From contig NZ_CP046172.1 of NCBI RefSeq assembly GCF_011801145.1, positions 7,006,001 to 7,070,000 of the forward strand: a stretch of DNA of 64,000 nt, written 5' to 3'. Made by a program: the position numbers and the translations under genes. A model generated the notes under the pieces. That model was not told the DNA's origin. It saw nothing but the letters and a program-made list of their open reading frames with translations, and did not search any database. The DNA is from Nocardia arthritidis. Its GTDB lineage: Bacteria > Actinomycetota > Actinomycetes > Mycobacteriales > Mycobacteriaceae. Below, one piece after another: positions 43,923 to 51,172 of this stretch. The first letter of the stretch is position 1. Every line of letters begins with the position of its first letter.

Positions 43923-44612
43923 TCAGTCGGCGCGGGTGCCGGAGGCGACGAACATCGGGATGGCTAGAAACAGCCGGTCATTACGAGCCCTTGCGGCTTG
44001 TTCGTCGAGCCAGGGGCCTTCGCCGCCGATATTGGCAAGCGTCGGCAGGCCGGTGGTGTCGGTCCACACGATCGTGTGCACCTCGACGGTGACATCGGTG
44101 AATCCGTTGTCCAGCAGCAGGTTTCGGTATCTGCGGGCGATACGCGGGTTCGGCAGGCGGTCCGCGCGAGCGTGCACGAGTGCGCGGGTGAGTTCGGGAT
44201 CGTCGGAGTCGATCACGAAGGTATCCCAGTCCTGGCCGACGAGCACCGCGCGGCCGTTTCTGGCCAGCACCCGGCGGGCCTCGATGACGGCCCGTTCGGG
44301 CTCGGCGATGGCGTGCAGCACCTTGTCGGCGCGATAGCCGGTGACCGAGCCGTCGTCGAGCGGCAGCGCGGTGGCATCGGCGAGGTGGAATTCGCTTGCG
44401 GGCCAACGTGCTACGGCGATCTCGAGCATTTCCGGATCCAGGTCGACGCCGATGGCGCGCGCCCCTCGGGCGGCCAGCTCGCCGACGGCGCGTCCGCTAC
44501 CGCAGCCGACGTCGACAACGATTTCGCCAAGGGCTTCATAGGTGCGTTCTCGCAGCTTACGGGCCTGCGGTAGATCGTCGAGCGCATCGAGCAGAGTGAG
44601 CAACGTGGACAT
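43923..44612 (-). CDS. class I SAM-dependent methyltransferase
   Basis: 229-residue methyltransferase of the UbiE/Methyltransf_11 type. Motif I is VVDVGCGSGRAVGELAARG, the acidic residue of motif II lies in AIGVDLDPEML, then ATALPLDDGSVTGYRADKVLHAI and RVLARNGRAVLVGQDWDTF. No substrate domain is recognisable. ATG 44612 is preferred over 44642, which would overlap the MerR start. It diverges from the MerR gene, the two start codons lying about 30 bp apart around a palindrome, so MerR probably controls it. Confidence 0.85.
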   Translation of the reverse strand: MSTLLTLLDALDDLPQARKLRERTYEALGEIVVDVGCGSGRAVGELAARGARAIGVDLDPEMLEIAVARWPASEFHLADATALPLDDGSVTGYRADKVLHAIAEPERAVIEARRVLARNGRAVLVGQDWDTFVIDSDDPELTRALVHARADRLPNPRIARRYRNLLLDNGFTDVTVEVHTIVWTDTTGLPTLANIGGEGPWLDEQAARARNDRLFLAIPMFVASGTRAD

Positions 44613-44626
44613 GGCCGAAATTCTGC

Positions 44627-44648
44627 GACTTAATGTCGACATGAAGTC
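44627..44648. promoter_or_regulatory. palindrome between methyltransferase and MerR gene
   Basis: GACTT-n-ATGTCGACAT-n-AAGTC (44627-44648) is a 22-bp palindrome broken at only one symmetric pair. It covers the ATG at 44641 and lies 15 bp before the methyltransferase start. Suited to binding a MerR dimer; the overlap with the start codon suggests autorepression. Confidence 0.6.
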
Positions 44649-45081
44649 AATCGGCGAGGTGGCGGCTCGGTTCGGGTTGCCGACACACGTGCTGCGCCAT
44701 TGGGAGTCACAAGGACTGCTGTCACCCGCCCGCGCAGGTGACCGCCGCCGCTACACCGACGCGGACCTGCACCGGATAGCGGCGATCCTGATCTCGAAGG
44801 AGGCGGGCTTCGGGCTCGCGGATATCCGCACGATGCTGGCCGCCGAATCTTCGCGGGCCCGCGATGAACTCATCACCCGCCACCGCGAGAAGCTGCTGGC
44901 CCGAATCGCCCGCGCCCAAGCCGCACTCGACATGATCGAAGGCGGCCCGTGCCCGCACGAGGACATCATGACGTGCCCGCATTTCCAAGGCCTCCTGGCC
45001 GCCCGCCTACAGCCGTCCGCCGCAACGGGTTCGGGTCGCGCCGACGCGAATGTCGAAGGACTCCAGACCAACTGGATATAG
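44641..45081 (+). CDS. MerR-family transcriptional regulator
   Basis: 146-residue MerR regulator. MKSIGEVAARFGLPTHVLRHWESQGLLSPARAGDRRRYTDADL is the winged-helix domain, followed by a coiled-coil helix (residues about 75-110) and a tail with CPHEDIMTCPHF. The cysteine/histidine pair pattern in that tail may bind a metal or react with thiols. ATG 44641 is where family similarity begins; ATG 44611 is possible. The lasso precursor gene follows 67 bp downstream on the same strand, so read-through or control of the lasso operon is possible but not shown. Confidence 0.87.
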   Translation: MKSIGEVAARFGLPTHVLRHWESQGLLSPARAGDRRRYTDADLHRIAAILISKEAGFGLADIRTMLAAESSRARDELITRHREKLLARIARAQAALDMIEGGPCPHEDIMTCPHFQGLLAARLQPSAATGSGRADANVEGLQTNWI

Positions 45082-45083
45082 CG

Positions 45084-45095
45084 GGGACCCCTCCC
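45084..45095 (+). promoter_or_regulatory. candidate lasso-regulon operator (copy 1, upstream of precursor)
   Basis: GGGACCCCTCCC followed by GAACCG, ending 53 bp before the precursor ATG. It differs at two central bases from the perfect palindrome GGGACCGGTCCC found upstream of the FHA gene and the cyclase, and is in the same orientation relative to its gene. The flanking CCCGAACCG also recurs at 51182-51190, there running in the opposite sense to its gene. Confidence 0.45.
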
Positions 45096-45148
45096 GAACC
45101 GACGCGGGACGATGACGAGTACGTACCCACGTTGATCGGGAGGTAAAA

Positions 45149-45301
45149 ATGAATGGCGAAACAGTCCAGGCCAAGCAGACATACGAGGCCCCGGCCATTG
45201 TCGAACTCGGGGATTTCAACACCGAAACGGCGATGAACACCTGGGGTAACCTCGCCGAAGTTCAGTACCCGTACGTGATTTCCTATCCTCCGAACAGCTG
45301 A
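45149..45301 (+). CDS. lasso peptide precursor (A), 50 aa
   Basis: Small gene with the strong ribosome binding site GGGAGG five bases before ATG 45149. The leader contains the lasso recognition motif Y12-x-x-P15-x-I17-x-x-x-G21-x-F23-x-x-x-T27 (YEAPAIVELGDFNTET), the YxxPxLxxxGxxxxxT pattern bound by RRE proteins, with Thr at the penultimate leader position. Cleavage after Ala28 leaves a 22-residue core beginning at Met29 (base 45233). Ring residues are MNTWGNLAE, so the N-terminal Met amine would close on Glu9 to give a 9-membered ring. The loop and tail are VQYPYVISYPPNS, with three tyrosines as possible steric plugs and a C-terminal Ser. No cysteines, so a class II lasso. Hand-calculated neutral monoisotopic mass of the cyclised core is about 2524.2 Da. 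B1 and B2 follow directly. Confidence 0.9.
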   Translation: MNGETVQAKQTYEAPAIVELGDFNTETAMNTWGNLAEVQYPYVISYPPNS

Positions 45302-45405
45302 GGGACTTCGTCGATCAGCTACCTGTGAACACGATTGCGAACACTCCGGGTTCTCCATGCGGGGAATCCGGAGTGCGCTGTACTTCAACACCTTCGGAGG
45401 CGTTC

Positions 45406-45663
45406 GTGAGCAGTGGCGCATTGAAGAAGAGCATTTCCTACGTCGATACCGAGTACGGGCGGGTCATGCTGGACGAGGCGAAAAGTCTTTACTGGCACGC
45501 CAATCCGACGGCGGCATTGCTACTGGACGTCCTCGAAGGCGGCGGCGACGCCGAGGAGGCGGCGCGGCGGATCGTCAGTAGGTTCGATATCGACGAGCGG
45601 ACCGCCATGGCCGATGTTCGCGGCGCGATCGACCAATTGCGCGAGCGGGGACTCCTGTCATGA
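45406..45663 (+). CDS. lasso peptide RRE protein (B1, PqqD-like)
   Basis: 85-residue PqqD-family RiPP recognition element. It binds the leader of the precursor and presents it to the peptidase and cyclase. Seen: ISYVDTEYGRVMLDEAKSLYWHANPTAALLLDVLEGGGDAEEAARRIVSRF, then a terminal helix ending LRERGLL, the B1 pattern (beta strands then helices). GTG 45406 is chosen because GGAGG lies five bases upstream and the length matches B1 proteins; the frame is open to GTG 45325 but the extra 27 residues are not B1-like. The stop overlaps the ATG of B2 (ATGA), so B1 and B2 are coupled. Confidence 0.9.
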   Translation: MSSGALKKSISYVDTEYGRVMLDEAKSLYWHANPTAALLLDVLEGGGDAEEAARRIVSRFDIDERTAMADVRGAIDQLRERGLLS

Positions 45664-46082
45664 GTTATGTCCTGCCAGAAGCCCCCGCGTACACGGGATT
45701 CGGCGGCAAGATCATCATGGCGCTCGCACTGACTTCGGCCAGGATCCTGAGTAAACAGTCACCGAATCGCCTTCGCGCCCTGCTCGGTAGGGTTGTCGCG
45801 ACGGCACCGCCGGCAAGCTACGAACAGGCTGCGCTCGCCCGTAATCAGATTCTGACGTTCAGTCCGCGTTGCCGTGCCCATAACGCCTGCCTGCCCCGGT
45901 CGATCGCCGTCTTGCTGGTGTGCCGGGCGCGGGGTGTCCGGCCGACGCTGTGCATTGGTGTCGTCGCCGCCCCGCCTTTCAGAGCGCACGCCTGGATCGA
46001 GGCCGACGGCGAGATCGTCGGCGAGCCGGTGGACAGTCGCTACTATCGGAAACTGTTCACCGTCCCGAAAACCCTGAACTGA
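45660..46082 (+). CDS. lasso peptide leader peptidase (B2, transglutaminase-like)
   Basis: 140-residue cysteine protease of the transglutaminase-like lasso B2 family, which cuts the leader after B1 delivers the precursor. The catalytic residues are recognisable: Cys77 in HNACLPRSIAVLLVCRARG, His110 in FRAHAWIEADG, and Asp116 just after it. The N-terminal 60 residues form the usual helical extension of free-standing B2 proteins. It overlaps B1 by four bases. Its last 40 bp overlap the 3' end of the cyclase gene on the other strand, so transcription of the two halves of the pathway collides here. Confidence 0.92.
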   Translation: MSYVLPEAPAYTGFGGKIIMALALTSARILSKQSPNRLRALLGRVVATAPPASYEQAALARNQILTFSPRCRAHNACLPRSIAVLLVCRARGVRPTLCIGVVAAPPFRAHAWIEADGEIVGEPVDSRYYRKLFTVPKTLN

Positions 46083-47869
46083 TCCCGATTTCTGATGAAC
46101 AGCGCGAGGTTCGTGAACTCGTTCATCAATGTATCCGGCAGTTCCATTCCCTTCGGGTTCACTGCCGCCGTGAACGCGGCCATATCGATCAGACCTGATT
46201 CGCTGAGGCCGGAGCTTTCGCACAAGGTCGATATATCGTGCCGGTGAGCGTTGAACCCCCGCATCACCTGTCCGGTTCCATCCGTTTTGGTGACTCTCCG
46301 GAGGAATTCGTCCGGTAGCAGACCACGCATGGCCTCTTTCATGAGCGGCTTCCATTCGACCGGGGTCACCCGCTCTTCCCGCCGCACCGACAGACAGGCT
46401 TCCACGACCCGATCGTCCAGCAGCGGCGCCTGATGGCTCACCCCGAACCGCGCACCCAACTGGGCGCTCCCCCGAACTACCCTTGCCGCGTCCCGTATCT
46501 CGGAAAGTTCATGGTGCTCAGCCCGATTCACTCCGAGGGGGTCCGCGTCACGCACGGCGCGCAGCATCGCCTCGCGCAACGCGTCCTTGGCGGCGGCCGA
46601 CAGCCAAGAGGGGAATCGGGGCGTCAGGGACCAGCCGCAAAGTCCGGGTGCCCGCCCGTCGAGCGCATCCTCGATACTTCTGGACAACCATGCCGCGTAA
46701 CCGCTTCGGTCGCACAGTGCGCGCAGCGTGGCCAGTGGTGAATGTCCCTCGGCGAGCTGCACGGCACGCGCGCGCTGCCAAGCGGACAGCGGTTTGCGGC
46801 GGAAGAGGGAATGCTCCCAGCTCGATGAGCCGCAGAACAATTGGTCTCCGCCGAGCCCGTTGAGATGAACTGCCACGCCACGCGCGCTGTCGTATCGGAG
46901 CTGATGTTCGATGCGCGGTGCGCACAACAGGCTCTGCGTCGGCTCATCGACACGATCGAGGATATCGAGCAATCCACCGTAGAAGTCCGGCATGTCGTTC
47001 GTCGACTCGACGACATGCTCACGCACACCCGGCATGACCGCCAACGCTTTACGTGCCCACAGGAGGTCCTGCCGACCGCCGGGATCGTCGTTGTAGCTGG
47101 TTTTCGCGATGACTCCGGACGGGCTCCGGGCAGCGAAGTAGCACAGCGGGGTCGAGTCCAGCCCACCGGAGAGATCGCAGGTGATGAGTCCGCCCACGGC
47201 TCGGGCCGCTGTCGCGTCCGCGAGGGCGGACCGCAATCGCGCCGCCCCCTCGGCGCGGGACAACACCGGATCCGGACGCCGCCACCAGGTCTTGGTCGCC
47301 CACCCGTGGCCGTCGGTCTCCACCACAAGGCAGTCGTCGGCGGCGACCGCGGTGATCCCGGACCACAACGGGACTTCCGAAAGCGGATACGGAAGGCCGC
47401 GCACCAGCCGCATCGCCACCGCGGTGTCGTTCGGCGGCAAACCCGCGAGTTCGGCGAGCATATCCATCCGATCGCTCAGCACGCGGACTCCGCACACGGC
47501 GGCGTGGTACACGCGGTGCACCCCGCTGGCCGAGCCCTGAGCGTAAACGCGACCCTCGAACGAGCCGACCACGTGGTAGGCGCCCGCGAAGCGGTTCGAC
47601 ACTTTCTCGAAATCCGGTATGCCGCGCGAACTTTCACATAACCGGCGGAGGTCTTCGGGTGTCGCCGTGGTAGCTCCCAGCAGGGCCAGGCGACGCCGTC
47701 CCTCGGCATGAACCGTCACTTGGTCCCGTGGCACCGTCCCGACAATCCACGGTCGACCGGAGGGATGCCTCACCAGGATCGGTATTCCACCGATCCTGGC
47801 CGTAACCCGTTGTGGCAGCGCACAATCCGGCATCACCAGGAAGAACGACGGAAGGGATTCTTTCAACAC
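46043..47869 (-). CDS. lasso cyclase (C, asparagine-synthetase homologue)
   Basis: About 608-residue lasso macrolactam synthetase. It adenylates the side-chain carboxylate (here Glu9 of the core) and closes the ring on the core's N-terminus. The N-terminal half resembles the glutaminase domain of AsnB but has no Cys at position 2, as usual for lasso C. The C-terminal half has the ATP pyrophosphatase loop CDLSGGLDSTPL (about residue 230), then NGLGGDQLFCGSS and FGVSHQAPLLDDRVVEACL. The GTG at 47869 (GGGGG upstream) gives a normal N-terminus, FFLVMPDC; a GTG at 47920 also opens the frame but abuts a long palindrome. It is convergent with, and separate from, the A-B1-B2 operon; the usual actinobacterial order is A-C-B1-B2 on one strand. 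Confidence 0.92.
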   Translation of the reverse strand: MLKESLPSFFLVMPDCALPQRVTARIGGIPILVRHPSGRPWIVGTVPRDQVTVHAEGRRRLALLGATTATPEDLRRLCESSRGIPDFEKVSNRFAGAYHVVGSFEGRVYAQGSASGVHRVYHAAVCGVRVLSDRMDMLAELAGLPPNDTAVAMRLVRGLPYPLSEVPLWSGITAVAADDCLVVETDGHGWATKTWWRRPDPVLSRAEGAARLRSALADATAARAVGGLITCDLSGGLDSTPLCYFAARSPSGVIAKTSYNDDPGGRQDLLWARKALAVMPGVREHVVESTNDMPDFYGGLLDILDRVDEPTQSLLCAPRIEHQLRYDSARGVAVHLNGLGGDQLFCGSSSWEHSLFRRKPLSAWQRARAVQLAEGHSPLATLRALCDRSGYAAWLSRSIEDALDGRAPGLCGWSLTPRFPSWLSAAAKDALREAMLRAVRDADPLGVNRAEHHELSEIRDAARVVRGSAQLGARFGVSHQAPLLDDRVVEACLSVRREERVTPVEWKPLMKEAMRGLLPDEFLRRVTKTDGTGQVMRGFNAHRHDISTLCESSGLSESGLIDMAAFTAAVNPKGMELPDTLMNEFTNLALFIRNRDQFRVFGTVNSFR

Positions 47870-47920
47870 GGCGGTACCCCCACGATCGACGCGGTCCGTT
47901 ACCCGGACAACAAACCACAC

Positions 47921-47946
47921 ACGGTCCGGGACCGGTCCCGGACCGT
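47921..47946 (-). promoter_or_regulatory. 26-bp perfect palindrome upstream of lasso cyclase (motif copy 2)
   Basis: ACGGTCCGGGACC (47921-47933) and GGTCCCGGACCGT (47934-47946) form a perfect inverted repeat with no spacer. Its core GGGACCGGTCCC (47928-47939) is identical to the site upstream of the FHA gene. Read on the minus strand it begins at the FHA stop codon, is followed by a G/T-rich tract, and ends 51 bp before the cyclase start at 47869. It may be an operator, an attenuator/terminator of the FHA gene, or both. Confidence 0.7.
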
Positions 47947-48728
47947 CATTCGTCGCGAAATTCGAGCAGCCGTAGATCCGGTGGTATCAGGGTGGTGCTG
48001 TCGATGAGTTCGCGAATCAGGTTGTGGTTCAAGGTATTGCCGACCGGTTCACCTACCTCTTCGCGAGTCAGGCCCGCGACGCCCTTCGCGGACAGGCGGG
48101 CCCGGACCTTCTCGACAACGTGCTCGACACGTTTGGCGGTCCATCCGGCGTCGGGTTGTAGATCGTCGAGGTGAATGGCCGCCTGGCTCCACGCCATCGG
48201 CTGCGGATAGGCCTCCTGCAGCAGGTACCGCTGGGCGAGAACGATGAGCACCAGGCGCTCGGTATCGGAGAACCGCCACGTTCGCGGTGGATCGGTGGGG
48301 TCGGCGGGGCCGACACCGGTCCGGGACGTATCGGCGCCGGTCACATACAGTTCGAGGAGATGTTCGCGGCGGCCGGACCCGCGAATGAACATCGGGGTGT
48401 AGCCGGTGTCCAGGGGCAGCGGGTCCTCGCCGCCGAACAGCATGCGGGAGCCGGGTAGCCGAAGCGGTTGGCGTCCGAGATTGCGGACCCACCAACGATT
48501 CTCGTGATGGGTCAGCAGCCCCTGGCAGCGGCTGATCTTGCGGTCGTCGCCGCCGACGCATACGTCGACCTCGGGTCGATTGCGCCCGAACCGAATTCGT
48601 CGTCCCGGCGCGGGCCCGGTGGCGACTCCGCCGGTGAGCGCAAGCACGTAGATCGTGTGGGGAGCCGAGTCCGGCACGCCGAATGCCAAACCGCTGTCGT
48701 TCCCGGCCAGTTGCCGAAACTCGCTCAT
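47946..48728 (-). CDS. FHA-domain protein with C-terminal winged-helix-like region
   Basis: 260 residues. The N-terminal FHA phosphothreonine-binding fold covers about residues 25-115: IRFGRNRPEVDVCV with the core Gly48-Arg49, KISRCQGLL with Ser66-Arg67, and VRNLGRQPLRLPG with Asn83. The usual His after Ser-Arg is Gln. The C-terminal part (RFSDTERLVLIVLAQRYLL, then AAIHLDDL and WTAKRVEHVVEKVRARLSAKGV) looks like a winged-helix DNA-binding domain, as in EmbR-type regulators with the domain order reversed. ATG 48728 has GAGGAGG upstream. It lies between the Ser/Thr kinase and the lasso cyclase on the same strand, so I infer a kinase-responsive regulator of the lasso locus. Confidence 0.75.
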   Translation of the reverse strand: MSEFRQLAGNDSGLAFGVPDSAPHTIYVLALTGGVATGPAPGRRIRFGRNRPEVDVCVGGDDRKISRCQGLLTHHENRWWVRNLGRQPLRLPGSRMLFGGEDPLPLDTGYTPMFIRGSGRREHLLELYVTGADTSRTGVGPADPTDPPRTWRFSDTERLVLIVLAQRYLLQEAYPQPMAWSQAAIHLDDLQPDAGWTAKRVEHVVEKVRARLSAKGVAGLTREEVGEPVGNTLNHNLIRELIDSTTLIPPDLRLLEFRDE

Positions 48729-48775
48729 ATCGGCCTCCTCACGGGTTCGAAACCCGATGATATTCCGGGTGATTC

Positions 48776-48787
48776 GGGACCGGTCCC
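48776..48787 (-). promoter_or_regulatory. candidate lasso-regulon operator (copy 3, upstream of FHA gene)
   Basis: Perfect 12-bp palindrome GGGACCGGTCCC, 47 bp before the FHA ATG and followed on the minus strand by GAATCA. Identical to the core of the 26-bp palindrome upstream of the cyclase. The gap between the kinase gene and the FHA gene (48729-48834) holds nothing else notable. Confidence 0.55.
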
Positions 48788-48834
48788 CAATTGGCGCTCC
48801 GTCCACAGACCGCGCACGGCCGGAGCGAATGCGC

Positions 48835-50613
48835 CTAATGGGCGGGCAGTTTCGCCGCGACAGCGGTCGCGATCGCGGTGGCGACCTGGCAGCGCCGCTC
48901 GGGCGGCTGCGGACCGGTGATCACCACGAGCGCGAGCTCGTATGCCTCGGCCGAATTACCGGTGGTGTAGGTGCGGTGCACGACGGTGACCTGACAGGTG
49001 CTGTCGCCGTAGCCGTCGGGCGCGACATACGCCTCATGTCCGGCGAGCGGTTCGGGTTGTCCATTACTGGTATTCACCTGGTCGTTTCGATCGAATCGCA
49101 CCAGCAGTGAGCCAGGGGTGGTGCTGCTGGTCCACCGGCATTCCCAGTTGCCGAATCCGATCTGCGGGCGCCTGGCCTCCACGCCCGGATACAGCGACAA
49201 CGACTCCGAGTCGAGCAGCGCGCAGGCATCGGTATGGAACAGCGATTCGGCGGGCGGCAGGGCGGTCCGTCGCGGCAGTGCACCGCGCGAGGCCACATCC
49301 ACGACGGTCGCGGTCGCCGCATCCGCGATCGCACACAGATCCATCGGCCCGGCACGCGCCCTGACGGCGCCAACGGCGATTTCGTATCGATCGGGCAGCA
49401 GTACGGTCCGCTCGCACTTGTTGTCTTGCGCGGGCAACCGCAGCACACCGATCTCGCCGACCGTCTCGACCCGCCCCGACGGGGGTTGCGGCGATGGATT
49501 CTGCAACTCGATCCGGGTATCGACCTTGCCGCCGCCCGGCAAGGTGAGAATCAGGTCGCAGCGGTTGAAATTGCCTCCGTCCGCGTCCTTTTCGACGTGA
49601 CCGCCGAACCGGTCGAATATCGTGGGGTCGGCCAGCATGCAGGGGTCGGCGGTGCGCGGGTCGCCCATCACCGTCGTCGGTTTCCTGATGGTTGCGTGCT
49701 GCGATCCTGCGAGCACGATCCAGACCGCGACGGCCACAGCGCAGAAAACCCCGGCGACGGCGAGCATGATGGTTTTCGAATGCCGGATATTCCGCGGCTG
49801 GGTTAGCAACGAAGGATGCGCGGCGGCCTCGGCGAGCCGGGTTCGTGCTTGGTCGGCCGTCGGCCGCCGGTCCGGATTGGTCCGCAACATGGCCGACAGG
49901 ACCGGTGTCAGTGCGCCGGCACGGCTGGGCGCGGAGATATCGCGCTGCGCGGTCCGCCGCATCAGCACCATCGGGTTATCGGAATCACCGAACGGCGAAT
50001 TCCCCTCTATCGCCGCGAACAGCGTTGCGCCCAAAGAGAATACGTCCGACGCCGGTCCCGGATCGGCCCCGTAGGCGACCTCCGGGGCCATATATCCGGG
50101 TGTTCCGGTGAACGCGCCGGTGCGGGTGAGCGTCGCGTCGGCGTACACGGCGCGAGAAACCCCGAAATCGCCGAGTTTGGCATGATCGTCATCGGTGACC
50201 AGAACGTTGCTCGGCTTGATGTCGCGGTGCAGGATGCCCGCCGCGTGCACCGCCGCCAAGGCGTGCGCGAGTTGCACACCGATGGTGGCCACCCGGCGCA
50301 GCGGTAGCGGGCCGAGTTCCCGAAGGCTGTGCCCGGGAACATATTCCATGACCAGCCACCACTGGCCATCGGCGCGGACGAGATCGAATACGGTGACGAT
50401 ATTCGGATGATTCAGCTGCGCGAGCAGTTTGGCCTCGCGCTCGAGGCGGCCTATCAGCTCGCCACCGTCGGAGCTGTCGGACACCAAGGCGTGCTTGAGA
50501 GCGACAACACGGTCCAGTTGCTCGTCGACCGCACACCAGACGACGCCGTGCGCACCGGAGCCGAGCTGCTCACTGAGCCGATAGCGATCGGTGATCAGCT
50601 GACCGACGCGCAC
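48835..50613 (-). CDS. transmembrane Ser/Thr protein kinase (Hanks type)
   Basis: About 592 residues. Kinase domain (residues 5-265): glycine loop LGSGAHGVV, catalytic Lys in VVALKHAL, HRDIKPSN loop, DFG in LGDFGVSR, activation segment TLTRTGAFTGTPGYMAPEV with several Thr for autophosphorylation. One transmembrane helix (about 280-303, TIMLAVAGVFCAVAVAVWIVLAG). The extracellular part of about 290 residues has two similar cysteine-containing segments (PCMLADPTIFDRFGG and ACALLDSESLSLYPG), recalling DUF3558-like envelope domains. GTG 50613 with GGAGGG upstream gives the standard kinase N-terminus; the frame is open to 50769. It senses something outside the cell and probably signals to the FHA protein encoded next to it. 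Confidence 0.88.
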   Translation of the reverse strand: MRVGQLITDRYRLSEQLGSGAHGVVWCAVDEQLDRVVALKHALVSDSSDGGELIGRLEREAKLLAQLNHPNIVTVFDLVRADGQWWLVMEYVPGHSLRELGPLPLRRVATIGVQLAHALAAVHAAGILHRDIKPSNVLVTDDDHAKLGDFGVSRAVYADATLTRTGAFTGTPGYMAPEVAYGADPGPASDVFSLGATLFAAIEGNSPFGDSDNPMVLMRRTAQRDISAPSRAGALTPVLSAMLRTNPDRRPTADQARTRLAEAAAHPSLLTQPRNIRHSKTIMLAVAGVFCAVAVAVWIVLAGSQHATIRKPTTVMGDPRTADPCMLADPTIFDRFGGHVEKDADGGNFNRCDLILTLPGGGKVDTRIELQNPSPQPPSGRVETVGEIGVLRLPAQDNKCERTVLLPDRYEIAVGAVRARAGPMDLCAIADAATATVVDVASRGALPRRTALPPAESLFHTDACALLDSESLSLYPGVEARRPQIGFGNWECRWTSSTTPGSLLVRFDRNDQVNTSNGQPEPLAGHEAYVAPDGYGDSTCQVTVVHRTYTTGNSAEAYELALVVITGPQPPERRCQVATAIATAVAAKLPAH

Positions 50614-50833
50614 CCGCCCTCCGTCCGACGCGAACTCGACAGTGCCCACCCTATGCCCGAACTCAGCGGTCAGAAAGGAAATCCGCCAAAGGAATTCGAG
50701 GCGGATCCCGGCGTCCGGCGAAAACCCGATGCCCATCCCCCTCTGGTGGGCATCGGTTACGCCACACACTCCAATTCCGACCCGATCACGGGCAAGAGGC
50801 GAGTATCACTGCCGCACAACGCCTCCGGAACGG

Positions 50834-51097
50834 CTAGTCCGTCTTCAACCGCCAGATCACTTCCCGGGTGAGCGGATTGATGTCGCAATACCATGTTCTC
50901 CCTTGAACATCGGCCAGTTGTCCGATGTGCGTGCACTCCGGGAAATCATCGTCGTCGGCGGGGCCCAGAAAATACGCCGCCCGCATCGTCACCGCTTGCG
51001 TCGATGCCGCGGCCGTCGACAGCCCCATGGCCGCCCCACCGCAGACAAGACCGAACACCGATAAACCTGTCAACACCGCCTTGGATCGAATATTCAT
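50834..51097 (-). CDS. small secreted protein, 87 aa
   Basis: Signal peptide MNIRSKAVLTGLSVFGLVCG with AMGLSTAAAS after it, cleaved near residue 31, leaves a mature protein of about 56 residues. It has an acidic patch (GPADDDDFPEC) and two cysteines (C-x15-C) that could form one disulphide. Family not recognised. ATG 51097 follows GGAGGG. It lies 220 bp upstream of the kinase on the same strand. Its own upstream region carries a variant of the motif found at the lasso genes, so it may belong to the same regulon; a role as the kinase's extracellular partner is a guess. Confidence 0.7.
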   Translation of the reverse strand: MNIRSKAVLTGLSVFGLVCGGAAMGLSTAAASTQAVTMRAAYFLGPADDDDFPECTHIGQLADVQGRTWYCDINPLTREVIWRLKTD

Positions 51098-51172
51098 CAG
51101 AACCCTCCTATCGTGAACCTGTTGGCCAGGCACGTTTCCCGTACCCGCGCAGTCAGGTTCCCCGATTCGCCA

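Noticed and set aside
45325..45663. B1 starting at GTG 45325 (112 aa)
   Set aside because: The extra 27 residues do not resemble RRE proteins, and a GGAGG site is placed exactly for GTG 45406.
48835..50613. Kinase as a tailoring enzyme phosphorylating the lasso C-terminal Ser
   Set aside because: Lasso-tailoring kinases are small soluble HprK-like proteins; this is a transmembrane Hanks-type receptor kinase, better explained as a sensor. The C-terminal Ser keeps the idea only weakly alive.
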